A DNA stretch of 64,000 bases from Sarcophilus harrisii (lineage: Eukaryota > Chordata > Mammalia > Dasyuromorphia > Dasyuridae): the NCBI RefSeq assembly GCF_902635505.1, contig NC_045429.1:130409804-130473803 (forward strand), in the 5' to 3' direction. The first letter of the stretch is position 1; each line of letters starts with the position of its first letter. Below the pieces are notes generated by a model. That model saw only the letters and a list, made by a program, of their open reading frames with translations. It made no database searches and was not told the DNA's origin. The translations under genes and the position numbers were made by a program. This document shows positions 10,505-22,300 of this stretch, one piece after another.

Positions 10505-11552
10505 CTTTTGTAATCTATCCTTTGTTCCTTGCTAACTTTAGAGCACAAAATATTGTCCCTATTTTTAGAAATTTTTGTTTTCTTTAAAGAGATTCCTTGT
10601 ATTTTAAAATTGTCTTTTATCATTCTAATTTGGCAAGGTTCTCTTACCTTTTACTACTTCTACTTTGTGGTGGGTTTGACCCATTCAACAAAACAGCGTA
10701 AGATCCCAAGATGGTTGGCCAAGAATAAAAAACCCAAAGGACCTGTTTAAATAGATTCTTTTTTGAGTTAGGGAATTGTAGATTAAGATTCTCTTTCTCT
10801 GACTTCTTAGCATCTATCTGTTTGACATCCTCATCTTGAGTTTGCCCTTTCTACAGCTTGCTTACAAAGGAATTAAGTGCTGAAACCTAGTTATTTTCTA
10901 TTAGCTGTAATATCTAGATTCTTTTGAAGTTGAAAGATGGGACCAGTGATTTAAAATGTATCTATAGATTTAAAATGTATGACTAAGCAAGTACTTAGTG
11001 ATATAGTACCTGCCTAGTTAAGAAATGATTATCAGTCTGTCCCTTATAGCAAACCAGGGCACTTAATTGGAGACTAACCTTGGAAAGGAAGCTTATCCTA
11101 AAATTTCTGAAGGTTACTTGTTTTGTGGACATTGCATATCTTTTAAAAATGAAACTGGGCAAAAAAACTTTACTTGGGCAGCTGTTCGGTTCAGGTCACT
11201 TTAATTTTCAATACTGGCTTATCTCCCATAGTCACTGGCATCTCTTTAAATGCTTGCAGTAGCCATATCCATATTTATAAGTGGAAAGTTAAATTGCTCT
11301 GAGTAAAAACAATTTAGACAGCAAATCTGCCATTATTTAGAAATTGATGAGCTTGAGCCCTTCTACTAAAGATCACAGTATTTCTTTGAATATGATGGGT
11401 ACCAGGATAGTGGAGAGTCCCAAAAAGAAACATATTTGACTTTGACTACAAGATGTGCTTTTTTATTTACCTTTAAATTTAAACACGCTGATGTTTTGGG
11501 GATTCATAACACTTCAGCAAAATAATAAAGCCACACTGTGAAGAATCTGCCT

Positions 11553-11660
11553 CAGGATCATAGGATCATAAATACTGAAGCTGGAACAGACCTCGGAAGC
11601 CATTTCATCCAGTTCCCTTATTTTACAGATAAGGGAACTGAGGCTCAGAAAGAGCTGGAA
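11553..11660 (-). repeat. MIR/L3-like fragment
   Basis: Reads 'ggatcataaatactgaagct', 'acctcggaagccatttcatc', 'ttattttacagataagggaa', 'ctgaggctcag', a common old mammalian repeat wording. Confidence 0.6.
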
Positions 11661-14600
11661 AATTAATATAGATTGCCCTGCACAAGTCTTTTTACTCCCC
11701 CATTCCCTGCTAGAGATTTATCTCAGATAAAAGAAATAGTAATCACTCTGATTGATCTATCACTTAGTCCCTAACTTGGGATAAAGAATAAAGAACCTGC
11801 TGGGCTATCAGCCTACATAGGAAAAGAAAAAAGTCATTAGTCAACATGAGCTAGTGAATAGTATCATTAAAGGACTTTTATCACCTACTTTTTAGTTATG
11901 TAAAACAGAATTTTAAAGTAAGATCTATCCATAATCAGAGTTGACTATATATTATCCAGTCCTTCTTTTCCTAAAGCTTTTGGATGAAGTGTGTGTAATC
12001 CTGCCTGGAAAAGGTACTTGCCAAAATGTAATAAAAACTCTTCTGGTTTACTGTATTAAAAGCCGTACATATTGTCGTCTTGTTAGGCATCAGTGTTTAT
12101 CCTCCATAAGCGACTGTGTTTTACAATTGCCTTAACAAAAGTAGTCTTAATTTTGTTTACATGGGAAAAAAAATAAAAAACAAAAACAAAACTGAAGTAC
12201 GAGTTTTATTGTTGTTGACATTGTCTCAGTGTCTAGTTCCTGGAGTCTCATAGCCTTGGTGCATGAGGGTGGGTAAAAGGGATGGGTTATATATGAGAAT
12301 TCCAAAGATGGAGGGTAGTCATTGCTCTATTAATGCCCTTTAAAGAAAAGAAAAAGAAACAGCAGCCTTTATTTCTATAAACGCTCAGGAACGAACAGAG
12401 TGCCTTAATTTATTTGAGTGAAAAGAATGATTCCTTCAAATCAGTAATTTGACTTTGGGTTCCTTTTGGGTTTAAAGTAACTTTGAGCCATTCTCATGTA
12501 TTTTTGAGTATTTTAAAAGAACAACTTGCATTAACATTTACACAAATGTAATATCCGAAATTGGAAGAGAATGGAACACTTGAAATTTGGGATTGTGTAT
12601 GGAAATGTTTTGCATGACATCACATATGTGGTTGATATGCCTTGTTTTCTTAATGGGTGGGGAAGCAGCAAGACCAAGAGAGTTTGGAACACAAAATTGG
12701 GGGGGGAAAAAAAAAAGAATGTTGAAGACTGTAGAACTTATGATCTTTTTTTTTTTTTTCATGCTAGGCAAAATGTTAGCTGCTTGGATTCAAGTTTTAA
12801 AATTATTAAAATGGGACTATGTTTGGCTATCCTGAGGATAATTTTGTTTTTTTTTGTTATCTGCAGTACTTAGCACAGTTCCTGGAACACAGTTGGTAGA
12901 GTTGATTGATTATATTAACAAAAAAATGATTTCTGGTTGACCTGCTCAGTTAGTGAGGTGGCTTGTGAATAAGACAGGTTCTTTTGATTTTACTAATTGA
13001 GTTAGTATAGACAAAGCCCTTACTTTCTCTTTCTATTCCTTGCCTCCACAGTGACTTAGATGTAGAATATCCATGTAAATTAACAAGAAATTGGCCATGA
13101 TCTATACAAATCAACAATTAATAAATGAAAGTTGACTTCTTAGACTTAAATACATGGACTAATTTTAGCAAAACTCTTCAGTAAAGTATGATGAGCACTG
13201 CTGAGTTAATATTTGTTCAAAGACTTAGCAAAAATGGCATTTACATCTTAAAAGCCTGTACAGTTTTTTTTTTTTAATAACATTTCAGTGCAATTATATA
13301 TTAGGCAATAATTTGAACACAGATCTAGTGTTTGCTTATGTGTAATTTCATTCACAAGAAATGAGAGCATCTGAACCAAGCTGCACAAAACATAGGAGAG
13401 AAGAGGTAAGACAAATGAGCCAGAGTCATCTACTTCTGGTGTTATAACTTTTCATCTGATTACAGATAACCCTACCACTTCACAATAACTCACAAGATGC
13501 AACCCTGACAAGTTTTCTTCTACAAGCAAACTTCAGGGCCTTTTCAAGGTAAAGTCCCATATTTATTATATATTTTCTGATGCAGGAGGAGTTGTGGGTG
13601 AAGGAAGGCTGGGCAGCAGTAATGCATTCCATTCCCCACTACCCCCCCCACTTTCTTTCCTGGTTGGGATCCCAGACTTTTGGCTCACCAGAGTTTTTCT
13701 GTAACTTTGCTAGTCCGGCCCTAGAGAACCAGAGAGCAGGCTGAACACCAGTCCCAAATTGAGTATTCTTCCACTATTCATTATAGCATATATATATTTC
13801 TTAATCACTTACTACATATTAAAACATGTGTAGCTATTTTTAGTAGTTTTTTTTTTTTAATATATCATGGAAATTTGAGTATTAGTCCTCTTTTTCCCCA
13901 TAAACCCTTGGTTTTGAAATTTTGCTTAGTGTAGTAATTTTTAGCAATGCATGTCATAACAGGACTGCTTCCAAAAGTAATCCCAAAAATTTAATGAAAA
14001 AACTCTAGGGAATAATTGAAATATCTGGATGACCAGGAACTTAACTGGCATAAAGTTATTAAGGCCTCAGTTTGTAAAGGAGTAACTGGGTGGCTGTCAG
14101 CAGCTGCGTGAGTTACAGAGTGACTAAGTACAATGGTATTTCCTACTAGGAATAAGGGAGTGACCTAGAGCATAATTTATATTCAGGGTTTTTCTTGAGG
14201 TATTTAGACAATGAGGAAGACAGGCAAATTAGGCCTCTGATCTATCACCTGAGTCCTAAAGGGGTGATGGGATAGCTCCAGGGAGTAAAGATCACTCAAT
14301 GACCAAGAACTGCATTAGGTTATCACAAGAGTGTTGGGACTACTATAAGGAACAAAACTGTAGGATGACTAAAGACTTATTTCATCCAAGAGTTGAAAAT
14401 GAAGGGATCAAATCAGAAATCAATAGTCCCAAAAGACATCAAGAAATTAGCTCCAAATTGCAGTGGAGATTCTTGAGATACCTTTTGCACTAGTGCATCA
14501 CAGTAGAGTGCTTGAGACTCAAAGTAATTAATTTGAAAGGGGTTTTCAGGTCCATCTCTGCTGAGAATTCAAGGATTCTTTGCATTTTTTTCCCTGAAAA

Positions 14601-15159
14601 GGGTCATGGGGATAACATCAGGGTATAGGGGAAGTAACTGAATGCTAAAAATACCTATTTTGGATAAGTATATAGAAAAAAGTGATGGGATAATTGTAGG
14701 CTAGCAGAAAACTAGCTGAATGTGTTTGTAAGACATGACTTTGAAGGTCTGTACAGCTTGAAGGGACCTAGCAGAACTTCTATATTCTGCTGGCCCAGAG
14801 AGTAAAAACCTAGGTCATCTGTCACCTTTATGCAACACAAATTCCTGGTAGGAGAAGAGCTATATATTATCACAATCCAATTAATGTGGCTATTATCATC
14901 TAAATGGCTATGAGCATAAAATGTTTCCTTCAACAGATACATGTAGTGCAACAGTCTCATTACTTTTGGATGAACCAAAAGAATGCCACAAATCTAGAAA
15001 CTTCACAGCAATTCTGAAGATAACTTAATTATCTCTATCTTTAAAAAACAGATTACTTTATAATACCTGGATAATGTGATTAGCTTTAACAGCATATTTT
15101 TAAAAGAAAAATTTTAGGGTAGCATGATTTTTTTACATGGTCATTAACTACTATATCAG

Positions 15160-15540
15160 AGTGAGGCATCATGGTAGAGTGAAATGTGCCCTTGGAAAAC
15201 ATGGGTTCAAATCCCAGCCTCGCACTTCGTATGACTTCTGAGGTCCCTTCCAGTCCCAAATGATGAGCCTTTGGTTGTGTTGATCAGTCACTGTCAAAAG
15301 CTGTGGTCACAAAGAACCAGGAGACTTGTTCAGCTTGGCCAAGGCAGCAGAATTAGGAGTAATGAGGTAATTTAGGCTTGATGTCAGGAAAAATTTTCTA
15401 ACCATTAAAGCTGTCCATTAGTGTAATGGGCTTCCTGGAGAGGTCATCAAGCAGAAGCTGGAACTGAAGAGGTTCTGGAATGTGTTGGATTAGATGGTGT
15501 CTTCAGTGCCTGAGATCACTCCACTTCTTCCTGATCATGG
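15160..15540 (+). repeat. SINE fragment followed by CR1/L3 3' end
   Basis: A tRNA-SINE-like piece ('catgggttcaaatcccagcc') runs to about 15280. It is followed by a CR1/L3 3' end: 'ttgatgtcaggaaaaatttt', 'ggcttcctggagaggtcatc', 'gattagatggtgtcttcagt'. The latter closely parallels the CR1 3' end known from amniotes. Confidence 0.6.
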
Positions 15541-15754
15541 TACCAGAGGGATAAAAGAGACCTGGAGAAGTTGGTTTAGTGGCACTGTTTAGGTGAGTGT
15601 CCCTACTTTCCCACACCAGAGCAATAATAAGCCCTGGCCCTCAAAGTTTGTCTTAATGATTCTTTAATCCCTTCTCTGCTTTTCAAGTATGTCCCCTTGC
15701 TTTGCTTGAGTAAAATAATACTGGTATAAAAAATAGAAAAGAACAGCCCAAGCG

Positions 15755-16306
15755 AAGCTTCCTAAAATAAACCATTTATTGAGAGAAAAAACAAAAAAGA
15801 ACAAAAAAAAAAGGATCCTTTTCCTTAATTTTCATTAATTAGCTCTTGCATAACAAATCTGAAGCTCCCCCCTCCCCCCTAGAATAGGATAAAGGTTCAC
15901 AGTCAGTGCACTCAAATGGGATATTACAAAACAAGGTCCAGCACGCCTGGTAACACAACAACTTTTTTCGAGCCTAGAAAGGTCAAAAATACTACGTATT
16001 AATACGACAATCCTCCATCACGTGAGGGACGGAGCAGACAAAGAAGGAAATGGTCCATGTACAGTAGTAACGGCACTCTGACTTTCACACTCTGCAGACA
16101 TGGTTGCACACGAGCATCGCGTGCCACGTAAAACAGACGGGAGCAGCAGGAGGAGTGACGCTCGTCACCTGTGCAGTCTTCAGTCGTGGTAGGTTAAAAA
16201 CGTTCATACTGTTTCTCAACACAGTCTTCATGTAAATATTACATACAGTAGTGATTAAGAGAATCTGTCCGAGTACACACACTACCAGGTTACATACTGA
16301 ATAGCT
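15755..16306 (-). other. MAP3K4: MAP3K4 3' UTR
   Basis: Sequence after the MAP3K4 stop on the - strand, down to the poly(A) signal at 15775-15780. It is unusually rich in CpG and mixed composition for this AT-rich region (for example around 15940-16150) and contains no recognised repeat, which fits a conserved 3' UTR. The exact cleavage site is an estimate. Confidence 0.75.
15775..15780 (-). promoter_or_regulatory. MAP3K4: MAP3K4 poly(A) signal
   Basis: TTTATT on the given strand, i.e. AATAAA in the MAP3K4 sense, about 530 bases after the stop. It is the first good signal downstream of the stop, with repeat-free sequence before it. Confidence 0.7.
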
Positions 16307-16327
16307 TCATTCTTCATCTGTGCAAAC
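16307..16327 (-). CDS. MAP3K4: MAP3K4 exon 27 (coding part) and stop
   Basis: Encodes VCTDEE and the TGA stop (complement of 16307-16309). The acceptor is ttcacag. It follows exon 26 in phase 0, giving FVK|VCTDEE. It is too short to be found by ORF length and was located by the expected C-terminus. Confidence 0.93.
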   Translation of the reverse strand, partial: VCTDEE

Positions 16328-19300
16328 CTGTGAATAAGAAGGGAAAGAGAAAGACTGAAAGGGAGGAAGAGCCAGGAAACAACACTAGTTCTTGCAGAAA
16401 AGTCACCATAAATTTCTTTTGTTTTCTAACAAAGGAAAATAAAATCTTTAAGCATAAGTCTTGTCTTTTGTATCCTTGCTGCCAAGTGAAATTCAAACCT
16501 GAATAAGATCAAAGTACATGAGACTGATCTGGGCTGATAACGAGTTTTGAACTCACTTTTAAGGGTTTGGGTTAATGGCAGTAAATAACAACATTGCTAC
16601 ACAATAAAACTGAGGTATGTTTAATGCCTGAATATCATTAGTATTCATTCCTGTCCCTCTCCCAATCACCACAACCATCAGCCAAACCTTGACAAACGAA
16701 TGGTCGAGGAGCTGGCTAGCTGTCCATCTCATCTTTGGATCACTTTCGAGGCAATGGGAAAGGAAATCTTTTCCTTCAGGGCTTATCCTTTCAGGGATGG
16801 GTGGCTTATGTCCCATTCCAACCTTATACATGATCTGAAAGTTGTGCTCATACTCATGCCAAGGCCTCTATGAAAAAGATAAAATCCCATTTTTAGGCAA
16901 CATTCTCATACAAAATGTTCAGGCACATTTCTAGGCTATTTCATCAGTTACACAAAGTTCCTGTAGTGATCATGTCAATGGCTTTTACCATAGGATTTTC
17001 TTTTATTCTACTCACCTCTTTAGGCAACAACATATGAAGACATAGATATTTAAGAGCACAATGTAGACATGAAAAAATTATTAGTGACAGATACTGTTTT
17101 CTTAGTCTGCCTACTTGGATTTTTAAGCAAGTCACTTCCAAATAAAATGCAATCTTGTTACTTATGATATTAACACTGAAAGTATATTCTTCATTTTAAT
17201 TATAAATTAATTATAAAAGATTACTTGGCAACTAGAAAAAAGACTAAATATGGTGAACTTTAAGTGAAATGTCGACAGTAATGTGGAGGTAACAGTTTTG
17301 CTGTCAAGTCCCTTTTTTTTTAATGGAAAATTAAACTTACCACCAACTTTAACAAAAATATGCAATTCTTCCATAATAATTACAATAGCTAAAGGGCTTG
17401 CTTTATGATAGGCAGTGTGCCAAATGTTTTACAATTATCATCTCATTTGATCTTCAAAAGAGATTTGGGAGATAGGTACCACTGTTATCCCCATTTTACA
17501 GATGAGGAATCTGAGACGACTTGCTCAGGTCATACAGCTTGCATTAGATGGTGACAATAGATGAAAGGTGACATTATGTTAACATTTTTATCAGGTAATA
17601 AATCTATGACATTTGTAATCACATCTCAGGATGATACAATCACATATGTAGCTACAATATATGACAAATTAATAAACAAATGAGTGTTGTTACTGACAAT
17701 TCTTATAATCCTTGTAACTACTCTTTAAGGTAGGTAGGGCACACATTTTTTTTCACAGACAAAGAAACCAGGAAGAGCTAAGTGACTTGCCCATGAAAAC
17801 AAGAAAAGGTATCAGACTTGCACTGGAGTCCTAGATAGAGTAAGTGCTCTGATGGGTTGTGGAGGAAGAGAATGGAGGCCATTCTTAGTACTTGTCTGGT
17901 CTGGGGGATTGGGACTTAAATTTCCCAGGAGAAGCTGGTGTTCCATAGCCTTGATGGAATTCACACAGCAACAAGAGTTAAGACCTCCACATGATAAGGA
18001 TGGGAGGCAGAGGGGAGCCTCACACACCTGAATTAATGTTGGATATTTCAGGGTTTTTTTTTCTTTACTTTACACAAAACACTTTTGAGCGTTTTGTGGC
18101 CTGTAATTGTCTCAATTTACTCCAAAAGTGAGCCAGAATGACTATATCTTACTGAGTTTACTATAAATTTTGTTATCTAAACTCAACTGGGCCCTTGCTG
18201 CTGCAAGCGATTCTTTTACTCCAATTACCTCTTAATTGATTCCTTACAGTAGCTATTCCAAACTCTTCTCTTTTTAAGCTCCTCAAACTACTCGGCAGAA
18301 GACTTCTATTTTACTGAGAATATGGTGATTTCCTTCTATTATTCTTCTAATCTCATTACTGCTTAATACCACTCTTTCCTCTCTAATGAAGAAAGTGACC
18401 TTCTCTCCAATGTCCTCAAGTTGATTGCCCCCACCACATAGAAAAACACATGTATGATCTGATGGCTTTTTCTCTTTTCTTATTTCTTTTCCTTGTGATC
18501 TGCATGTTCCTCATTCATGTTAACCATTATCCATATCCTGCTTTCTAATTGGAGGTTATGTAACCTAAGCCTTTGTCCTGGGGCTTTCTTCTCTTTTTGA
18601 CCTCATCAGCTTCCATAGGTTCAATGATTATCTCTTCATAAATTAATCTCTGTTTAGATATCTACCCACATCTTCAGCTCTAGTCTCTTTCCCAAGTTAC
18701 AGTCTCCTATACTTCAACAGACTCCAAATCAGTCTCCCAAGGTCAAATTTCCTCTTTTCAGCTGCCAAAGTGACAATCCTAGAGCATGCATCTGATCATA
18801 TGACTGTTATGCTCAAAAAATTGCAATGACTCCCTATTAAAGAACCATAGTATTAAGTCCTTTGATAGTCATTTTGAATGGACTGTCTTGAAGGTACCTC
18901 AGAAAATTTCTCAGAAATTTTCTCCTTTCTGATGATACCACCATAATTCCAATCACCAGAGTTTGAAGTCTCTTTATCCTCAACCCACAAATCCAATCAA
19001 CAGTAAGATCTTGTCCTTTCTATAATTTCACAAAGCTACCACTCTGGCTCAGACCCCCATTCCCTCTCGCTGGAACTATCCCAATAGTCTATTTGATCTT
19101 CTACCTTGAAGCCCCTTCACACACATTTTTTTTTTTTTTAAAGCACAGATCTGACGTACCCCACCCCTCCCAAGCTACACTTTCCTATTCCTACCACCAA
19201 ACAAACTCCTCTGTTTGGCATTTCTAACTCTTCACACCATTTGATCTTAACTTATTTTTTCTGGCTTTATTCCTCATTGGTCTATGATCCCTCTATTTAC

Positions 19301-22300
19301 CATTTCTGCTGCTTCTCACACAATACTCGCTCCCTCTCTCATGCCTAGAATTCCTGTTTTCCTTCAAGGTTCAAGGAAGCACCATCTTGTACTTGAAGCT
19401 TATTCTGGCCTTCACATCACAAGGAATAGGATAATAGGCTTTCTCTACACATACACACTTGAAAGACAAAGGCTAGTTTTTGTCTTTGTCCCAATACGGT
19501 TCCTGGTTCATAGGAGCAGTAAGTGCTTGATAAATCAACTATCAAAATATTTCCTTAGAAGCTACTTAACTTCATTTTGTAATACTTGATGCTGCTTACC
19601 TTGTGATGCCTGACAAAAGTAAAACCCAAAGAAGGAAGTGACAGAAGACAAAATTTAAATTTCCTTTTATCCAAAGGAAACACATGGTACTATATATAAA
19701 AAAACTATCAAAAGTGAATTATCAAACATCTTTATTAGTCTTAGATTTGTCAAAAATTAAGAGCAAACAATTTTCTATTTAAATTACTGTGCATACACAC
19801 TCCTCTCTTTTACTTGAAACATTTTCATTTCTTTCATGTTATTTATTAAGGGGGCACAATCATGTTTACATCTAGCAGGAAATAAAGTTTAATGAATAAC
19901 AAATATAACTACTAAAATGGTCACTGAAATTTTTTCCTCTACAAGTAAGTAACAATGTACAATGTACAATGTAACAATGTTCCTCTACAAGTAAGTAACA
20001 AGCACAATGCTTACCTTGCCAGTAACCATTTCTATCACAACACAACCCAAACTCCAGATGTCTGCTGCACGCCCATGTCCTTCTCCTTTCGCTCGAGTGA
20101 TGACTTCAGGTGCCATGTACGCTTTAAAACAATGTATACAAGATCTGAATGTATAGACTGGATAGATAACAAATTCATTTTTCTTGCGCTCAGGATGAGG
20201 GAGATTTTCATAATTCTCAGGCCAGCTTCCTGGCCACCAGACCAAGGTGTCTCTCTCTGTAGGCAACTTTACAATTACCTAAGTTACTATGATTTTTAAC
20301 TCTCCTTAAATATCTATACAATAAGCAAAATATGAAAAAGGGAATAGATATTAAGAGTTACAACTGAAAATTGAAAATGAAGATATGCATGTTACAATAA
20401 AAGTTCATTTTCAGCTTGTGCTTGGGGTTGTTTTCAGCCCTGTGCTTGGAATGTTACATAGTTGTTTTGATTACACTGACTGAAGACAGGATATTGTACA
20501 TGGGAACAAAAAGGACAATGACTAGACCTGTCCACTAACAAGCCAAGTTAAGTGTTTTCTCTGCAACATACAATCTTAGAGAGTTACTTGGAACTCCGAG
20601 AGCCTCACGGACTTGCCTGAGGTCATACCTTCACTATTGGATGCAGGGCTTGAACTGTGTGTTAGTCTATTTATTTCTGTGATTAAAATATGCATTTATA
20701 ATTGTGTTTTTCAAATATTAAATCACAATTTAAAGGTGAAAAATTTTCTGAATATAATGTTTAAAGGAATTATTCCTATTTAAAACATGTGTTAAGCATT
20801 TAGGTTCTGTTGTTTTTGCTACAAGAACTCTTGCTTATGCTCAAGTCTCAGCTTAGGATGGGTAAGAGGCAGCAAGTTTAGATGCTGTTTTAAGTGAGAT
20901 GGGGACGCAAAGACCTGGATAGGAAAGTGAAAGTAAGAGGATTCTTGGAATAACATGATCAGAACAACTTACAATTCATGACAGATAAAAGCAGGACATG
21001 CTTCAGTTAGATATGTACCCTAACTTAAGAGGATTTTAATGAGCTAAGAAAAAAGGTAAGTCTACTCTTCTAATTTCATGGAAGTTGATCAAAGAGAGAC
21101 TATGTGCTTTCAAGAAATTCTACATTTGCTTTCATGATGAAAAGGAATGAATATAAAGAAAGCAACAATGAGTTTAAATTTTAAAGGGGCATATCTTAAG
21201 AATATGATAGAGATGCAGGAAAACAATTTAAAATTTATGTAAAAGACAAGAGCACTGAGGACAGATACACAAAAGAGTGAAATGAGCATCTAAAAAGAGT
21301 TTCTGAAATGAAATGAGAATTATAAGAAATGCTAATAACAAAAATAGCCTCTTAAAGAAAGAATACTCAGAGGAGGAGCTGGTACAATGCAAAGAAATGG
21401 TCAGAGAGGACAAAAATACTTTTTTTTATTTGATTTTGCAACAGAAAACAATAAACATTTTTATGCCTCACCTTCCAAACTGTAAAAGAGTGATAAGAGG
21501 GCTAAGCTGCCTTTCATGCGTTAATTCATCTGAGCTATGTGATTTTTATTTCCAAGGTTACAGAACTTAGTGAACTATTATTAGTGTTTGTTTGTTTTTT
21601 TTTTTAAAGCCTAAATTAACTGATAAATTTTTTTTTTTTTTTTTGGCAAGGCAAAAGAGGTTAATCCCAGAGTTACACAGCTAGTAAGTATTAAATATCT
21701 GAGGTCACATTTGAACTCGGATATTCCTGACTCCATGGCCAGTGTTCTATAATAAATTGCACCATCTATTGGTTCTTTTTTTAAAGACTTGTGGAGAATA
21801 AAAGAGATGCTACAAGATTAAAGAAAGGCAAATATCATCTCTGTTTTCAAAAAAGAGGAAGAAGGGAGATTTACAATGTGTACACATTCAGAGATAAAAT
21901 TTTAGAAGGAACAGTTAGTGAACAATTAGGTAAGAAAGCAGTGATCCTAAAGAAGTGGTATAGATTTATTAAGGCCAAAAAACATCATCATAAATTTCAA
22001 TTGACAGAATTCCTGGAATCACAAATCTGGGAAATGCTGCAGATACTATATTTAGATTTCAACAAGGTATCTGGCAAAAGTGGAGGTATTTTTGTAGACT
22101 AAGTAGAAAATTTTAGATTCATTAACATTTAGGTGTATTTGAATATTCCAGATTTAGAGTGCTCAAAATCGTTAGCAACCATAAAGGAGGTGGGTGGCTT
22201 CTTAAAGGGATGCCTGTCCTTTTTTTTTCTTTTTCTTTTAAATCAAAAACCTGAACACTAAAAACTGGTGGTGACATGATCCTGAAGAAAATATCACAAA

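Larger units (their letters stand above)
9391..15754. other. Intergenic region between AGPAT4 and MAP3K4 3' ends
   Basis: About 6.4 kb between the two convergent genes. It holds a SINE with target-site duplication (10335-10504), a MIR/L3-like piece (11553-11660), a SINE and CR1 pair (15160-15540), and A- or T-runs at 12165, 12747 and 13265. I see no coding exon. The stretches 9400-10330 and 12200-15150 hold nothing I recognise, though part of the left side could be alternative AGPAT4 3' UTR. Confidence 0.7.
16868..20014 (-). other. MAP3K4: MAP3K4 intron 25
   Basis: Contains MIR-like pieces (17395-17560, 17690-17860), a long L2 copy (18380-19545) and a short local duplication next to the exon 25 donor. 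The part 16868-17390 is AT-rich with nothing recognised. Confidence 0.85.

Noticed and set aside
19955-20299. 114-residue + strand ORF
   Set aside because: It overlaps MAP3K4 exon 25 on the opposite strand; the exon reading is certain.
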